35,902 nt of DNA from Caryophanales bacterium UBA4951. Lineage in GTDB: Bacteria; Bacillota_I; Bacilli_A; RFN20; CAG-826. Location of the stretch: contig DHAP01000006.1 in assembly GCA_002397465.1 (NCBI GenBank), forward strand, positions 1 through 35,902, written 5' to 3'. This document shows positions 8,964 to 16,952 of the stretch, piece after piece. Position 1 is the first letter of the stretch. Each line of letters begins with the position of its first letter. Position numbers and translations under genes: made by a program. The notes under the pieces are model-generated. The model worked only from the letters and a program-made list of their open reading frames with translations, searched no databases and was not told the origin of the DNA.

Positions 8964-11231
8964 TTGCAGTATGAACGCTTCCTTTTGCTACTAGAAAAAA
9001 GAAACCATGAACTCGCCGACAATCTCCGTCTCCTTCCATTTCCTCAGGATGAATGGTCTTTCTTACGCGTCAGCGAGTTATTGAAACACAGCCTCCCAAA
9101 AGACGATTTCTACCTTTGCCTTGATGACGCCCAGGAAATGAATGACAACCCAGCGTTCTCTTTCTTCCTTAAAAGCCTCGAGAAAGAGAAGATACCTTCG
9201 CTTCATTTGATCATCATCACTAGGGAGCTTCCTCCTTTAGCAATTGAGAACGCCCGATTAAAAGGCGAGATCGGAGTGATAGATGGCAAAAGCCTGGCCC
9301 TCAATGAGAACGAGGCCAAAGAATATCTTCATTTTAGGGGTCTAGATTTAGGAGAGGGCCTCGTCAAGAAGATCTATCTGAAAAGCGAGGGCTGGATCGC
9401 GGCCCTTGAACTCTATGCGATCAACATCCGCGAGACGGGCAGTGTCTTAAAAGAAGAAGGCATAAACGCTTTGTTCAAAGAGAGCTTCTATGCCTCGTTG
9501 AACGAAAAAGAAAGAACCACCCTCACCAGGCTTTCGCCATTCGAGGAATTCAGCCTTCCCTTTGCAAACGAAGCCAGCGGCAGCTCTTTGGCAGTCCCCT
9601 TAATCGAAAGGCTCCATAAGAGCAATTCCTTCGTCGATGAAACCGGGGGCATCTACCGTTTTCATTCTTTGCTGAGGGACTTCCTTTTGGAGAACTGCCC
9701 CCATGACGAAGAAGAGAAAGCCGTCTATCGGAGGGCCAGCCTTTTCCTTTTGGAGAAAAACGACCCCTCCGAGCCTTTCTATCTCGAATGGTTTGAAAAA
9801 GGGGATTGCCTCGATGAACTGTTTGAGAAGCTGAACAGCCCCTTGACCCCAAGATGGAAGTTCTCATCCATCGAGGACATCGTCCATTCTTTGTCCAAAC
9901 TAGGGGAGGATGGCTTCAAGAAATACCCATATGCCTACCTTAGATGTCTTTTCTATTTCTTCTTGTTGGGCGAAAGGGAGTCCTTGACTTACGCGAAAGC
10001 CTTATATGACGTGATGGAAGACTATTACGACGATAAAAAGCATAAGGACATCGCCGCGGAGCTCCTCTTGATCAAGAGGATGTTCTTCCAAGAGCCATCT
10101 TCTGATGGAATCGATCCCCTCTATAAGATAGGAAGGGACCTTTATCCGAGAGAGACCTTCCTCCTTCAGAAACAAGATCCCTTCACCTATGGCCTTCCGA
10201 TGCTTCTCCAAAGCGAATATTTTGAAGCGGGTGAGCTCGATAAAGACTTAAAGAGACTCAGCGACAACGCCTATGAAAGGGTGCTCCATGGATTCGGAAG
10301 AGGCTCGGAGGCTTTGTCCAAAGCCGAAGGGGCCTTGTTATGCGGAGACTTATCCGCGGTACCGCCCTTAGTCAGACAAAGCCAAAGCGAGGCTGCTAAA
10401 GAAGGACAGTTCTGTATCTTGATCGCCGGCGAGTTTGTTTTGATGAGACGCGATCTTTTCTACAATGACATCCTTACGGCAAAGAAACGCCTGGAGAGGA
10501 TGAAAGAGCACGTCTCCGCTTCTCTTTCCCTTCGTTTTTCTTCTTTAGCGGGCCGGAGGATCATCCTTGAGCAATATTGGCTGGCCTCTTCTTTTTATGG
10601 CTCTTTTGCCCATGAGAAGGAAAGGATTCCATCCGATGTTCTCTTAGGCGAGGAGAAAGACCATCTTCTCTATGATGGCTTAGGAACCGTCAAATCCTAT
10701 GAGGCCATCGCCATGTATTCTTTCTCTGACTATGCTGGGGCCTCCGCGGTCAGTTCACGTCTACTTGAGGAGAAGAACGTCTCCTTGCTCGCTTATATTG
10801 AGGGGCTATTGATCCAAGGGCTTTGCCTGGAACGTCTCCAAGGAAAGGGCGAGGGCTGGCCTCTTCTTAAGAAGGCCTTCCTTCTTGGCGAAAAGGACCG
10901 CCTGATCATCCCATTTGCAGAATATCCGGAGCTGATACCTTTCATCGAAAGATTCATCTATCTTAAAAACGGGGATGCCTCTTATAGGAACAAATTGCTT
11001 CATGAGGCCGTCTACCACAAGAGTCTCCTCCATGAGAAAAAAGAGGGGGAAGCCTCACTCAGCAAAAGAGAGATGACCCTCTTGTCTTACTTAAAAGAAG
11101 GCAAAAGCCGTCAGGAGATGGCCTCTCTTCTTTACGTAACCGAAAGCACGATCAAAAGCGAGCTCTCATCCTTATATAAGAAATTAGGCGTCCATTCCCG
11201 TTTTCAGGCGGTCAATAGATTTCCGTCATGA
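8964..11231 (+). pseudogene. LAL (MalT/LuxR-type) regulator lacking its Walker A N-terminus
   Basis: The C-terminus (about residues 695-755) is a LuxR-type HTH: LSKREMTLLSYLKEGKS, then EMASLLYVTESTIKSELSSL and KKLGVHSR. The N-terminal part matches the STAND ATPase of MalT-like proteins from the Walker B onward: FYLCLDDAQEM with D54/D55, then LIIITREL, then EGWIAALEL. The Walker A (GxGKT) segment that normally precedes this by 60-100 residues is absent. An in-frame TAG lies at 8952-8954, and the only start is a TTG with no ribosome site. The 5' end has evidently been lost, most simply at the boundary of the adjacent R-M island. The long TPR-like middle is open, so loss is recent or the shortened protein persists. 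Confidence 0.75.
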
Positions 11232-12021
11232 TGGAGACGATGTAGGGGAAGGTCTTGTCTTCTCTGGCCACCGCGTTGGTCTCACTGACGAAAAGAAGTC
11301 CTCCGTTAGCCTTGTAGTGGCGTTTTTTGGCCTCGATGAGCATCTTTTCGATGAGGACGCTACGATCAACTGGCGGTTGGACCGATAAGCGGCAACGGAA
11401 AAGCTTTTTGAGGTGGATGGTTTTGGGGTTCATCTTCTTGCTGGCTTTGAGTATAGGCATGCACTGACGGTAGATCTTGGGCTGCTTTTTGTTTATCGAC
11501 CCGTTCTTGAAGTAAGACGGGAAATAGGCGAAATAGGTTCGGTTGGGGTTGAAAATGGAACCCGCCTCGATGTTACGGGCGATGTTGTAACGGGCGTTTA
11601 GGTAATTGTCTTTGAGATCAAAAGAGAAAGGACATTCTAAGACTGAGCAGTAGACATTGCTCTCTTCCTCAACACTATAGATGCCACGGTTGACCAAATC
11701 GATCTTGAGCGTCTTGATGAGGCCGTCTATGGTGTCACGTTTTTCTTCGAGATCGGATATCTTCTCCTCGCTTGCCAATTCACCTGCCATGAAGGCCTTG
11801 ATCTCCGGGAGCGAGAGGCCGCTTTTCTTCAGCCTTTCGATCCACATGAGCTTGGCGAAAGCCTCTGGCGAGTAGTAGCGGTAGCCGCTGCTCTCGACCT
11901 TGGTTGGGCTCAAAAGGCCCAACTTCTCGTAATTGAGAACGATGGTTCTTGTGATGTGAAGAGCCTTCACGACTTCGTGGATTGAGAAATCGCCATTCTC
12001 CTCGACTGGATGGAAAGCCAT
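11212..12021 (-). CDS. MerR-family transcriptional regulator
   Basis: Residues 12-80 form a MerR winged helix: FSIHEVVKALHITRTIVLNYEKLGLL, then GYRYYSPEAFAKLMWIERLKKSGLSLPEIKAFM, followed by a dimerisation helix. The C-terminal 150 residues contain no metal-binding Cys cluster and look like an effector-binding domain, possibly GyrI-like, which suggests a small-molecule sensor. AGGGGG sits 7 bases before the ATG. It is convergent with the LAL remnant and overlaps it by 20 nt. No adjacent transporter or enzyme reveals the regulon. The divergent gene beyond is also on the minus strand, so this may be a stand-alone regulator. Confidence 0.85.
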   Translation of the reverse strand: MAFHPVEENGDFSIHEVVKALHITRTIVLNYEKLGLLSPTKVESSGYRYYSPEAFAKLMWIERLKKSGLSLPEIKAFMAGELASEEKISDLEEKRDTIDGLIKTLKIDLVNRGIYSVEEESNVYCSVLECPFSFDLKDNYLNARYNIARNIEAGSIFNPNRTYFAYFPSYFKNGSINKKQPKIYRQCMPILKASKKMNPKTIHLKKLFRCRLSVQPPVDRSVLIEKMLIEAKKRHYKANGGLLFVSETNAVAREDKTFPYIVSIMTEIY

Positions 12022-12152
12022 ATATATCCCCCTGATAAAATGGTTATAAGATTACCTTGAATGATAACATGCCAAACGCCTTACTCAAATATCGATGTTC
12101 GTGATAATGAATTCTGATTAACTCATAATTCAGGGTGTTTATGTATTTTATT
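12022..12152. other. Intergenic region upstream of the MerR gene
   Basis: AT-rich spacer between two minus-strand genes, so it carries the MerR gene promoter. On the minus strand TTATAA and TTTATC lie 20-35 bases before the start codon as candidate -10 boxes. No clear dyad was seen. Confidence 0.3.
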
Positions 12153-12863
12153 CTATAGTTCCACAAACAAGATCTCTTCGACGTTAAAGGCCGCGGCTTT
12201 TTCTATTTTTCCGTTTTTGAAATAGAAAGTGCCGCCGACGCTCAGCGGCTGTTTTGTCAATGAGCTAACCATGAGGACGTCATTCGAGGCAACCAAAGAC
12301 TGTTTGGCATATTCGTATTGCTCGCATTTCAGCCATCTCTCCTCACTAAAATTGCAGTATATGGGCCAGATTAAGATGCCGCTAGTTTTGAAATGCTCAG
12401 GACACACCCATAAATCTCCGCACAAAGCGATTTTCATGTTCTTATGCTTATACGTGAACTCCTCAGATTGCGTTCCTTCGCAATAATGGGAATCTATCAC
12501 GCTGGCTTCTTTCCAGTTTTTGCTTATCCGTCGATAGTTGTGTTTTACTTCGCCTTTCTCAATCAACACGCACGAAGAATAAAGAGAACTGCCATCCAAT
12601 TCTATGTATCCAAACAAAAGATCAACGCCATTCTCTTTGCTCAGTTCTTTTATTTTACCGATGATTTTCGAATCAAAAGACACGCCGATGCTTTTGTCTT
12701 GGCTAAAATCCCAAGACAATGAGTCAAAGCCTTGAAGAAATGTTTCCCCAAAGCACAACAAGTCGGCTTTTCCTTTTGAAAGGCTTACCGCTTTTCTTAT
12801 CTGAGCAAAATTAAAGTCGATATCGTTATTTTTGAATTCATACTGCACTAACCCAACTTTCAT
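12153..12863 (-). CDS. Carbon-nitrogen hydrolase (nitrilase superfamily)
   Basis: The product (236 aa from the ATG at 12863, MKVGLVQYEF) has the nitrilase-fold triad: E40 in LLCFGETF, K115 in YRRISKNW and C148 in ALCGDLW. These residues catalyse hydrolysis or transfer at amide or nitrile carbons through a Cys thioester. The start at 12863 is preferred because MKVGLVQ is the typical first strand and AAGGATGG lies upstream. An upstream in-frame ATG at 12926 would add 21 residues without homology and without a ribosome site. The substrate cannot be told. It is shorter than many family members (about 260-280), mainly at the C-terminus. It appears to be a single-gene unit. Confidence 0.85.
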   Translation of the reverse strand: MKVGLVQYEFKNNDIDFNFAQIRKAVSLSKGKADLLCFGETFLQGFDSLSWDFSQDKSIGVSFDSKIIGKIKELSKENGVDLLFGYIELDGSSLYSSCVLIEKGEVKHNYRRISKNWKEASVIDSHYCEGTQSEEFTYKHKNMKIALCGDLWVCPEHFKTSGILIWPIYCNFSEERWLKCEQYEYAKQSLVASNDVLMVSSLTKQPLSVGGTFYFKNGKIEKAAAFNVEEILFVEL

Positions 12864-13156
12864 ATAAGATCCATCCTTGCCTAAGATGCTTCTTTTATCG
12901 ACTAAATAAGAGGCATGTAATTGCATTGATTATCTCATATTGTCCTGCATTTTCGTTAGGAACCAGTTTTTGTCATAATCGAAAACTCATATTCGCAAGA
13001 GATAAAGGCTGGCTGTGGCCTTTTTACATTTTTAGCAATTTCTAAATAATTGCCGCGCATCCACGCAAAACACTTTGTCATACAAACTATTTGGTGATAA
13101 TGATTTGTTTTTCGTGTTGGACTGACACAAACTATACAGCCAAAGAGGTAGTTTAT
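12864..13156. other. Divergent intergenic region
   Basis: About 290 bases without a gene, between the minus-strand hydrolase and the plus-strand secreted protein. It holds a GC hairpin followed by T residues (AAAGGC 13004-13009 with GCCTTT 13018-13023, then TTACATTTTT) and the secreted protein promoter. ACAAACTAT occurs twice (13082-13090, 13125-13133), flanking the probable transcription start, and could be a regulator site. Confidence 0.4.
13075..13101 (+). promoter_or_regulatory. Promoter of the secreted-protein gene
   Basis: TTGTCA (13075-13080) and GATAAT (13096-13101) are good sigma-A boxes but are separated by only 15 bp. The leader to the ATG at 13157 would be about 50 nt and includes the AGAGGTAG ribosome site. 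Confidence 0.5.
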
Positions 13157-13753
13157 ATGTTAAAGAAAAAGGCCATCATTGCGTCGTCATTGCTCGCTGC
13201 TACTGCCATGGTTTGTGGGATTGTAATAAGTGGATGGGGGAGTTTAAACAATGTTGCTTTGAATAGAACGGAAGCGACCAGCAGCCACATTTTTACTATC
13301 GACAGCGCTAATCATTTTACTGCCGAAGGCTATAAACAATACACCATGAGCGGCCTTAATGAAGGCGGCTACATCGATACCATCGCCACTGTATCAGGTG
13401 GGGACTTTTATTCTGGCAACGCGGCTTTAGCGGTTCTTCAAACAACATCTTGCACTTTGGGGATCGACATTTTTGCCACCAACATCACTGGCTTTTCAAT
13501 TACAACGGCAGGAATCAATTTTGCTACGTCTTATTTGGTTACCGCGAAAACTTTCGCTAGTGGCGACAGGAATTCTATCGGCAGTGTCAAAGATACTATC
13601 TCACTTGCGACTTCATCTCCGGCTAATAACGGGATATACACCAACAAATCGAGTTTAAGCGGAGTCAATCATATTCTATTTGAGCCTAAAGAAACGCTTT
13701 CCAGTACTACGGCGGCCATGATCACGTCTGTGTCCGTTACCTTTACCTGCTAA
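13157..13753 (+). CDS. Secreted hypothetical protein with N-terminal signal peptide
   Basis: From the ATG at 13157 (AGAGGTAG upstream) the 198-residue product begins MLKKKAIIASSLLAATAM, a classic Sec signal: a basic start, then a hydrophobic core to about residue 30. No lipobox Cys is evident, so release by signal peptidase I is more likely than lipidation. The mature part is rich in Ser, Thr, Gly and Ala with few charges, and predicted to be beta-rich. One of its cysteines is the last residue. I do not recognise the family. It has its own promoter and a terminator, so it is monocistronic. Confidence 0.7.
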   Translation: MLKKKAIIASSLLAATAMVCGIVISGWGSLNNVALNRTEATSSHIFTIDSANHFTAEGYKQYTMSGLNEGGYIDTIATVSGGDFYSGNAALAVLQTTSCTLGIDIFATNITGFSITTAGINFATSYLVTAKTFASGDRNSIGSVKDTISLATSSPANNGIYTNKSSLSGVNHILFEPKETLSSTTAAMITSVSVTFTC

Positions 13754-13771
13754 TAGCTTTTGAAAGACGAA

Positions 13772-13808
13772 ATCTGAATTTGAGGATTCAGGTTGTTTAT
13801 TTTTTGTC
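13772..13808 (+). terminator. Rho-independent terminator of the secreted-protein gene
   Basis: Stem CTGAAT (13774-13779) with ATTCAG (13786-13791), extendable by a G-T and an A-T pair to 8 bp, loop TTGAGG, then a T-rich tail (TTGTTTATTTTTTG). Confidence 0.7.
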
Positions 13809-13888
13809 ACTTAGTTTTTTCAGATCATCGACTGGTTGGCTTTTTGTCACTACCAAGCGGGTTTTTGCCAAAGTTCTTCATATATTTC

Positions 13889-14008
13889 GATTCGGTCTTC
13901 TTAGACGTGGCAAACGCGGTGTTTCTATTGGCGGACCGCTTCCTCGCGGAGGGCGTCATCGACGAGAAAACATACGACCTTCTGGCCCGGAAGTACCCGA
14001 TCGCCTAA
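13889..14008 (+). pseudogene. C-terminal remnant of a HipB-like antitoxin
   Basis: The last 40 codons read D(S)VFLDVANAVFLLADRF, then LAEGVIDEKTYDLLARKY and PIA, ending in TAA. This matches the C-terminus of the complete HipB-like gene at 22134-22562. Over the last 78 bases (13931-14008 against the corresponding end of that gene) I count only 5 mismatches. The DNA-binding N-terminus is missing and the upstream sequence is unrelated. It is therefore a decayed relic of a second HipBA-type module, and indicates that similar cassettes once occupied the left edge of the array. Confidence 0.8.
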
Positions 14009-14036
14009 TTTTTTAGGAAGCGAAGTCGTTTAAACT

Positions 14037-14060
14037 TCTATTTATGAAACAGTAAATAGA
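14037..14060 (+). promoter_or_regulatory. Inverted repeat upstream of the XRE-DUF3990 promoter
   Basis: TCTATTTA (14037-14044) and TAAATAGA (14053-14060) are a perfect 8-bp inverted repeat with an 8-base spacer, ending 3 bases before the -35 box. There is no T tract, so an operator is more likely than a terminator. Confidence 0.45.
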
Positions 14061-14063
14061 ACT

Positions 14064-14097
14064 TTGCACCAGAATGGGAATGGCCTATAATGCCATT
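14064..14097 (+). promoter_or_regulatory. Promoter and operator of the XRE-DUF3990 module
   Basis: TTGCAC (14064-14069) and TATAAT (14086-14091), 16 bp apart, form a strong promoter. AATGGC (14079-14084) and GCCATT (14092-14097) form an inverted repeat centred on the -10 box, a natural autorepressor site for the encoded HTH. ATGGGAATGG is also repeated at 14074-14083 and 14098-14107. Transcription would begin at about 14098, on the proposed start codon. Confidence 0.65.
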
Positions 14098-14970
14098 ATG
14101 GGAATGGATTTTAAATTTGCCGAAGACTGTCGGCTCATTCGGAACACTCTTGGCCTTACTCAGCAACAACTCGCTGCTGCATTAGGAGTAGAGTATCCGA
14201 CGATTTCTTTGTGGGAAAACGGCAAAATGACGCCGAGTTTCTCTTCATTGGACCGCCTCTATTCCTTTGCTTATTCGAAAGGCTTTAACCTCAGCGAAAC
14301 GAAGGGTCAATTTTATCTTGAAGAAAGAAAGGGGAACGAAATTATCCTTTTCCATGGCTCGGACGAGGGCATCGTTGAGCCGATTGACCTTGCCCATTCC
14401 CGGAAGAAATTAGATTTCGGCCCTGGCTTTTATTGTGGGGAGAACTATCGCCAAAGTGCCTCCTTTGCCTTAGACTCTCCCCGGGCTTCTTTCTACGTTC
14501 TTTCCTTTGAAAATAGCGCCGCCCATTCGAGCACGCGCTTCTCGGTTGACTTGGAATGGATGTTGGCCATCGCCTTCTATCGGGGGAAAATCGACAAGTA
14601 CGCGGACAATCCTCTGATTCGGAAGTTGCGCGAGAAAGTCAAAAAAGCAGATTTCATCATCGCCCCGATCGCCGACAATCGGATGTTCGCGACCATCGAT
14701 TCCTTTTTGGCTGAGGATCTCACGGATGCTCAGACCATTCACGCACTTGCCGCCACCGATTTGGGGATGCAGTACGTCTTCCGCCAAAGCGCGGTTCTTG
14801 GCGATTTGCGCATTCTCGAGCATCTCTTTCTTTCAAGCGAAGAGAAAAAGCATCTCTTTTCGGAACGCTCTCTCCGCCAGCAAGAAGGGGAGAAAAAGGC
14901 GATTTCCGCCAAAATTAAATACAAAAAAGATGGCGCCTATCTCGAGGAGATTCTCGATGCAGCCCACTAA
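14098..14970 (+). CDS. XRE HTH fused to DUF3990 (ADP-ribosyltransferase-like) protein
   Basis: Residues 8-65 are an XRE-type HTH (LIRNTLGLTQQQLAAALGVE, then TISLWENGKM). From residue 82 a DUF3990 domain follows: ILFHGSDEGIVEPIDL, then SRKKLDFGPGFYCGENY with HGS at 86-88 and DFGPGFY at 106-112. DUF3990 resembles ADP-ribosyltransferase toxins, whose active site uses a His and a Tyr in such motifs. The gene overlaps the following gene by 14 nt, a toxin-antitoxin-like layout with the regulator fused to the likely toxin. The ATG at 14098 is chosen because the promoter -10 ends at 14091. An earlier ATG at 14074 lies upstream of the expected transcript start, and 14104 is an alternative. Toxin activity is inferred. 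Confidence 0.75.
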   Translation: MGMDFKFAEDCRLIRNTLGLTQQQLAAALGVEYPTISLWENGKMTPSFSSLDRLYSFAYSKGFNLSETKGQFYLEERKGNEIILFHGSDEGIVEPIDLAHSRKKLDFGPGFYCGENYRQSASFALDSPRASFYVLSFENSAAHSSTRFSVDLEWMLAIAFYRGKIDKYADNPLIRKLREKVKKADFIIAPIADNRMFATIDSFLAEDLTDAQTIHALAATDLGMQYVFRQSAVLGDLRILEHLFLSSEEKKHLFSERSLRQQEGEKKAISAKIKYKKDGAYLEEILDAAH

Positions 14971-15436
14971 AGACTTCACCCCCGAGGGCCTTCGCTATGC
15001 GGAAAAACAAGGGGAGATCTTTTCCGCTTCGCTTTCCCTCACTTGTTCATCGGCGATTTTCATTCGGCGCTATCTCAATTCAAACTACGCGAGAGTCATG
15101 GATGGGAGTTCGCCGACTTTGCCTTTGGAGAGCGACAATTGTTTTGCGGATTTAGAAAAGGAATATGGCCCGTTTGCGTATGGCCAGGTGAAAATGAGCG
15201 GGCCCATCCTTTACTGGGTCGGTTATCTCTATCGTTATTTTTGTTTCACATACGAAATCTCGTCTGCTCAGGCTTACAAATTCATTAAGCCCGCTGAACT
15301 TGAGCGAGTTTATTACCCGTATCACTCCCTCGATCCGGCCTTAGCTCTCGAAAAAATGCTGGAGCAAAGGGGTTTATTCGGACGAGAAGATTTGAACGAG
15401 AAGGGCCTGGCACTCTTGAAGAAGCAACGGAAATAA
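14957..15436 (+). CDS. Partner of the XRE-DUF3990 protein (159 aa)
   Basis: The ATG at 14957 (MQPTKDFTPEG) has GAGGAGA 6 bases upstream and overlaps the end of the XRE-DUF3990 gene by 14 nt, so the two are translationally coupled. The product has an N-terminal helical part (SLTCSSAIFIRRYLNS), then ILYWVGYLYRYFCFTYE, IKPAELERVYYPYHSLD and an acidic-basic end. This architecture recalls small genes that accompany DUF3990 proteins. I know of no biochemical function. It is the natural candidate for antitoxin or co-factor of the ART-like protein. It does not look like the DUF3791 family that often pairs with DUF3990. Confidence 0.65.
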   Translation: MQPTKDFTPEGLRYAEKQGEIFSASLSLTCSSAIFIRRYLNSNYARVMDGSSPTLPLESDNCFADLEKEYGPFAYGQVKMSGPILYWVGYLYRYFCFTYEISSAQAYKFIKPAELERVYYPYHSLDPALALEKMLEQRGLFGREDLNEKGLALLKKQRK

Positions 15437-15452
15437 GCCTGGCCCCGCGCCG

Positions 15453-15557
15453 GTGTCCATTGATTTGGCGCAACTGTTCAAACTGTTCAAAAAACTGTTC
15501 CCCAAGGACTTTCGACGGTTTGAAAGGGGGGGCGATGGCCATGGGAAGGAAATATGA
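15453..15557 (+). CDS. Small ORF LFKLFKKLF, possible tail of a lost parent gene
   Basis: A GTG-initiated 34-codon frame encodes an amphipathic LAQLFKLFKKLFPKDFRRF followed by a GGDGHG linker. It ends 23 bases inside the next gene. The 18-mer GTTCAAACTGTTCAAAAA within it (15476-15493) is repeated at 24049-24066 in another unit. No start signal is convincing. It reads like the C-terminal tail of a longer protein that has been lost, so it may not be expressed on its own. Confidence 0.3.
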   Translation: MSIDLAQLFKLFKKLFPKDFRRFERGGDGHGKEI

Positions 15558-16050
15558 CTCGGGGCATTTCGACTTTCGGAAGGCCTCTGGCGAGTGCAGC
15601 ATCACCAATGGCGCTGGAAAAACCAGCGGCGGAGGTGACAATGCCACCAAGAAAGATTCCAAAAAGCGTTTTTCTCTGCGCAAAGACCAATTCGATAAAA
15701 AAGATTTTTCATCTGCTAAAGATCCGCACCTGGTTGCAGACAATGAAGGCGTTTATGGCTTTCATGAGGGTAACGGAACGTTTTTTAACAGAATCGTTCT
15801 TGGCACGCAGGAAGACGTAAAAGGCTTTTTCTATCAGCAAATCAAAGACGGGGACAGCCAGTTCGGTGATATTGTATATAAGGAAGACGGGCGAGCTGTT
15901 TACATCTACAAACTACCAAACGGTGTCACTGTCAACCTCCGTTTATGGGACGATGATTCGAGCGTAGTTTCAGTGGTCGGGATACCTCCAGATGCGAAGC
16001 GAAAAATTCCATCTCAAAGAATCCATTTCTCGAAAGGACACAAAAAATGA
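15535..16050 (+). CDS. Possible polymorphic toxin domain protein (171 aa)
   Basis: The ATG at 15535 follows AAAGGGGGGGCG. The first 50 residues are low-complexity and polar (Gly, Lys, Asp, Ser), like a linker ahead of a toxin tip. The C-terminal 100 residues contain GVTVNLRLW and RIHFSKG. These recall the VNVR and RI-(K/H)-(I/F) strands of some RNase toxin domains at the C-terminus of polymorphic toxins; the match is loose. The stop overlaps the next gene in ATGA, the arrangement of a toxin followed by its immunity gene. Without a secretion domain it would be a detached toxin tip. Function is inferred with low certainty. Confidence 0.5.
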   Translation: MAMGRKYDSGHFDFRKASGECSITNGAGKTSGGGDNATKKDSKKRFSLRKDQFDKKDFSSAKDPHLVADNEGVYGFHEGNGTFFNRIVLGTQEDVKGFFYQQIKDGDSQFGDIVYKEDGRAVYIYKLPNGVTVNLRLWDDDSSVVSVVGIPPDAKRKIPSQRIHFSKGHKK

Positions 16051-16580
16051 AAAATTACATCTTATCCATTAACGATTCTGATCGGACGTTACTCTCCTCG
16101 CTGATTGGAACTCGTCTAGTTTCGATGGCAATGTATGACGACGAACGCGCCGCTTACGTTTTGCAGTTCTTTTTATCAAACGGGAAAACTGTTACGATTC
16201 GTGGAACCGGCAAAGACATTCCCAATGAGGGCGATGTCATTCTCGACCTTCATTCTTTTTCTGTTTTTGAAAGTGACGCCGATCCCGCTTGTATAACCAA
16301 GGTCGATGTTGGAAAGACGATTCGGACAATTTACGTGACCGTTGCCAGCAACTCTTCGATTTCGTGGGGGAAGCGTTTTGCTTTCGAGAACCTGATCGAG
16401 GTTGCATTCGATGACGGGACCTCCATTTATCTTTTCGCGGACAACACTCTGTCCGATTCCATTCGTTTGTTTCATTCCGAAAGCGACCTCCGCGATTACG
16501 CAAAGGAAGATTATGTTTTTATGGAAACCAAAGAGCCTGATTCGGTGATTACCTACGATAGGCACGCTTTGGCTCGTTGA
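16047..16580 (+). CDS. Putative immunity protein (177 aa), paralogue at 20577
   Basis: Overlaps the preceding putative toxin gene by 4 nt (ATGA), so the pair is co-translated. It is acidic overall and beta-rich. It is clearly paralogous to the 177-residue product at 20577-21110: both have LHSF or FHSF at mid-length, and FDDG(T/S)SI followed by (A)NT(L/V)SD and a LFH or FYH ending in a similar position. No known family was recognised. Position and acidic character fit an immunity protein for the upstream product, but this is inference. Confidence 0.55.
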   Translation: MKNYILSINDSDRTLLSSLIGTRLVSMAMYDDERAAYVLQFFLSNGKTVTIRGTGKDIPNEGDVILDLHSFSVFESDADPACITKVDVGKTIRTIYVTVASNSSISWGKRFAFENLIEVAFDDGTSIYLFADNTLSDSIRLFHSESDLRDYAKEDYVFMETKEPDSVITYDRHALAR

Positions 16581-16617
16581 TTTGTCCTTCGCCAATATAA
16601 GGCTTGTTTTCCATACG

Positions 16618-16652
16618 GGTACCCATCCATAACTGGTGGAGAAAAGGGGCTC
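16618..16652 (+). repeat. GGGTACCCATCC box, copy a
   Basis: Begins GGGTACCCATCCATAAC and continues to AAAAGGGGCTCC. Similar elements occur at 18940, 21136 and 21490, always within 110 bases of an att repeat. The GGTACC palindrome at the left and the fixed spacing to the G-rich right end suggest a conserved functional site, perhaps an arm or end site of the mobile units. Confidence 0.6.
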
Positions 16653-16683
16653 CGTTAAAAATTCATAGTTTACACTTTACAAT

Positions 16684-16711
16684 AAAAGCCATGTATTAGC
16701 GTGGCTTTTTG
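16684..16711. terminator. Terminator before att1
   Basis: AAAAGCCATG pairs with CGTGGCTTTT around a TATTAG loop (16684-16709), with A residues upstream and T residues downstream, so it could act in both directions. It ends the toxin-partner transcript. It sits where the tRNA-Pro terminator sits relative to the authentic tRNA end. Confidence 0.75.
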
Positions 16712-16718
16712 TTAAATA

Positions 16719-16734
16719 TGGTCGGAACGGTGGG
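16719..16734 (+). repeat. att1: duplicated tRNA-Pro 3' end
   Basis: TGGTCGGAACGGTGGG is identical to the plus-strand image of the last 16 bases of the tRNA-Pro gene (26080-26095), including the CCA end. Same orientation as the other copies. Confidence 0.8.
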
Positions 16735-16952
16735 GTACCCACCAAAAAATCAATAACACGGAATGTTACGTAGTAACAAGGTTTTGCCCAAACAACAAAT
16801 GTTTAATAAGCCGTTTTTCTTTACACGTAGTGTAATGACGTGTTGCACAACATGTTGAATGGACTGTCTTCGCGTCGTGGCTGGTTCTGCCCCTTTTAGG
16901 CGCCTTTTGTTTCAGGGCCGTTTACACCGGATGTTTAATCCCGCTTCCGCTG

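Noticed and set aside
12864..12926. Upstream start of the carbon-nitrogen hydrolase
   Set aside because: The added 21 residues lack family resemblance and there is no ribosome site. MKVGLVQ at 12863 is the normal family start.
13780..14016. Plus-strand frame over the HipB relic in another phase
   Set aside because: The Arg- and Gly-rich translation is a shifted reading of the HipB C-terminal DNA. The homologous frame is the one ending at 14008.
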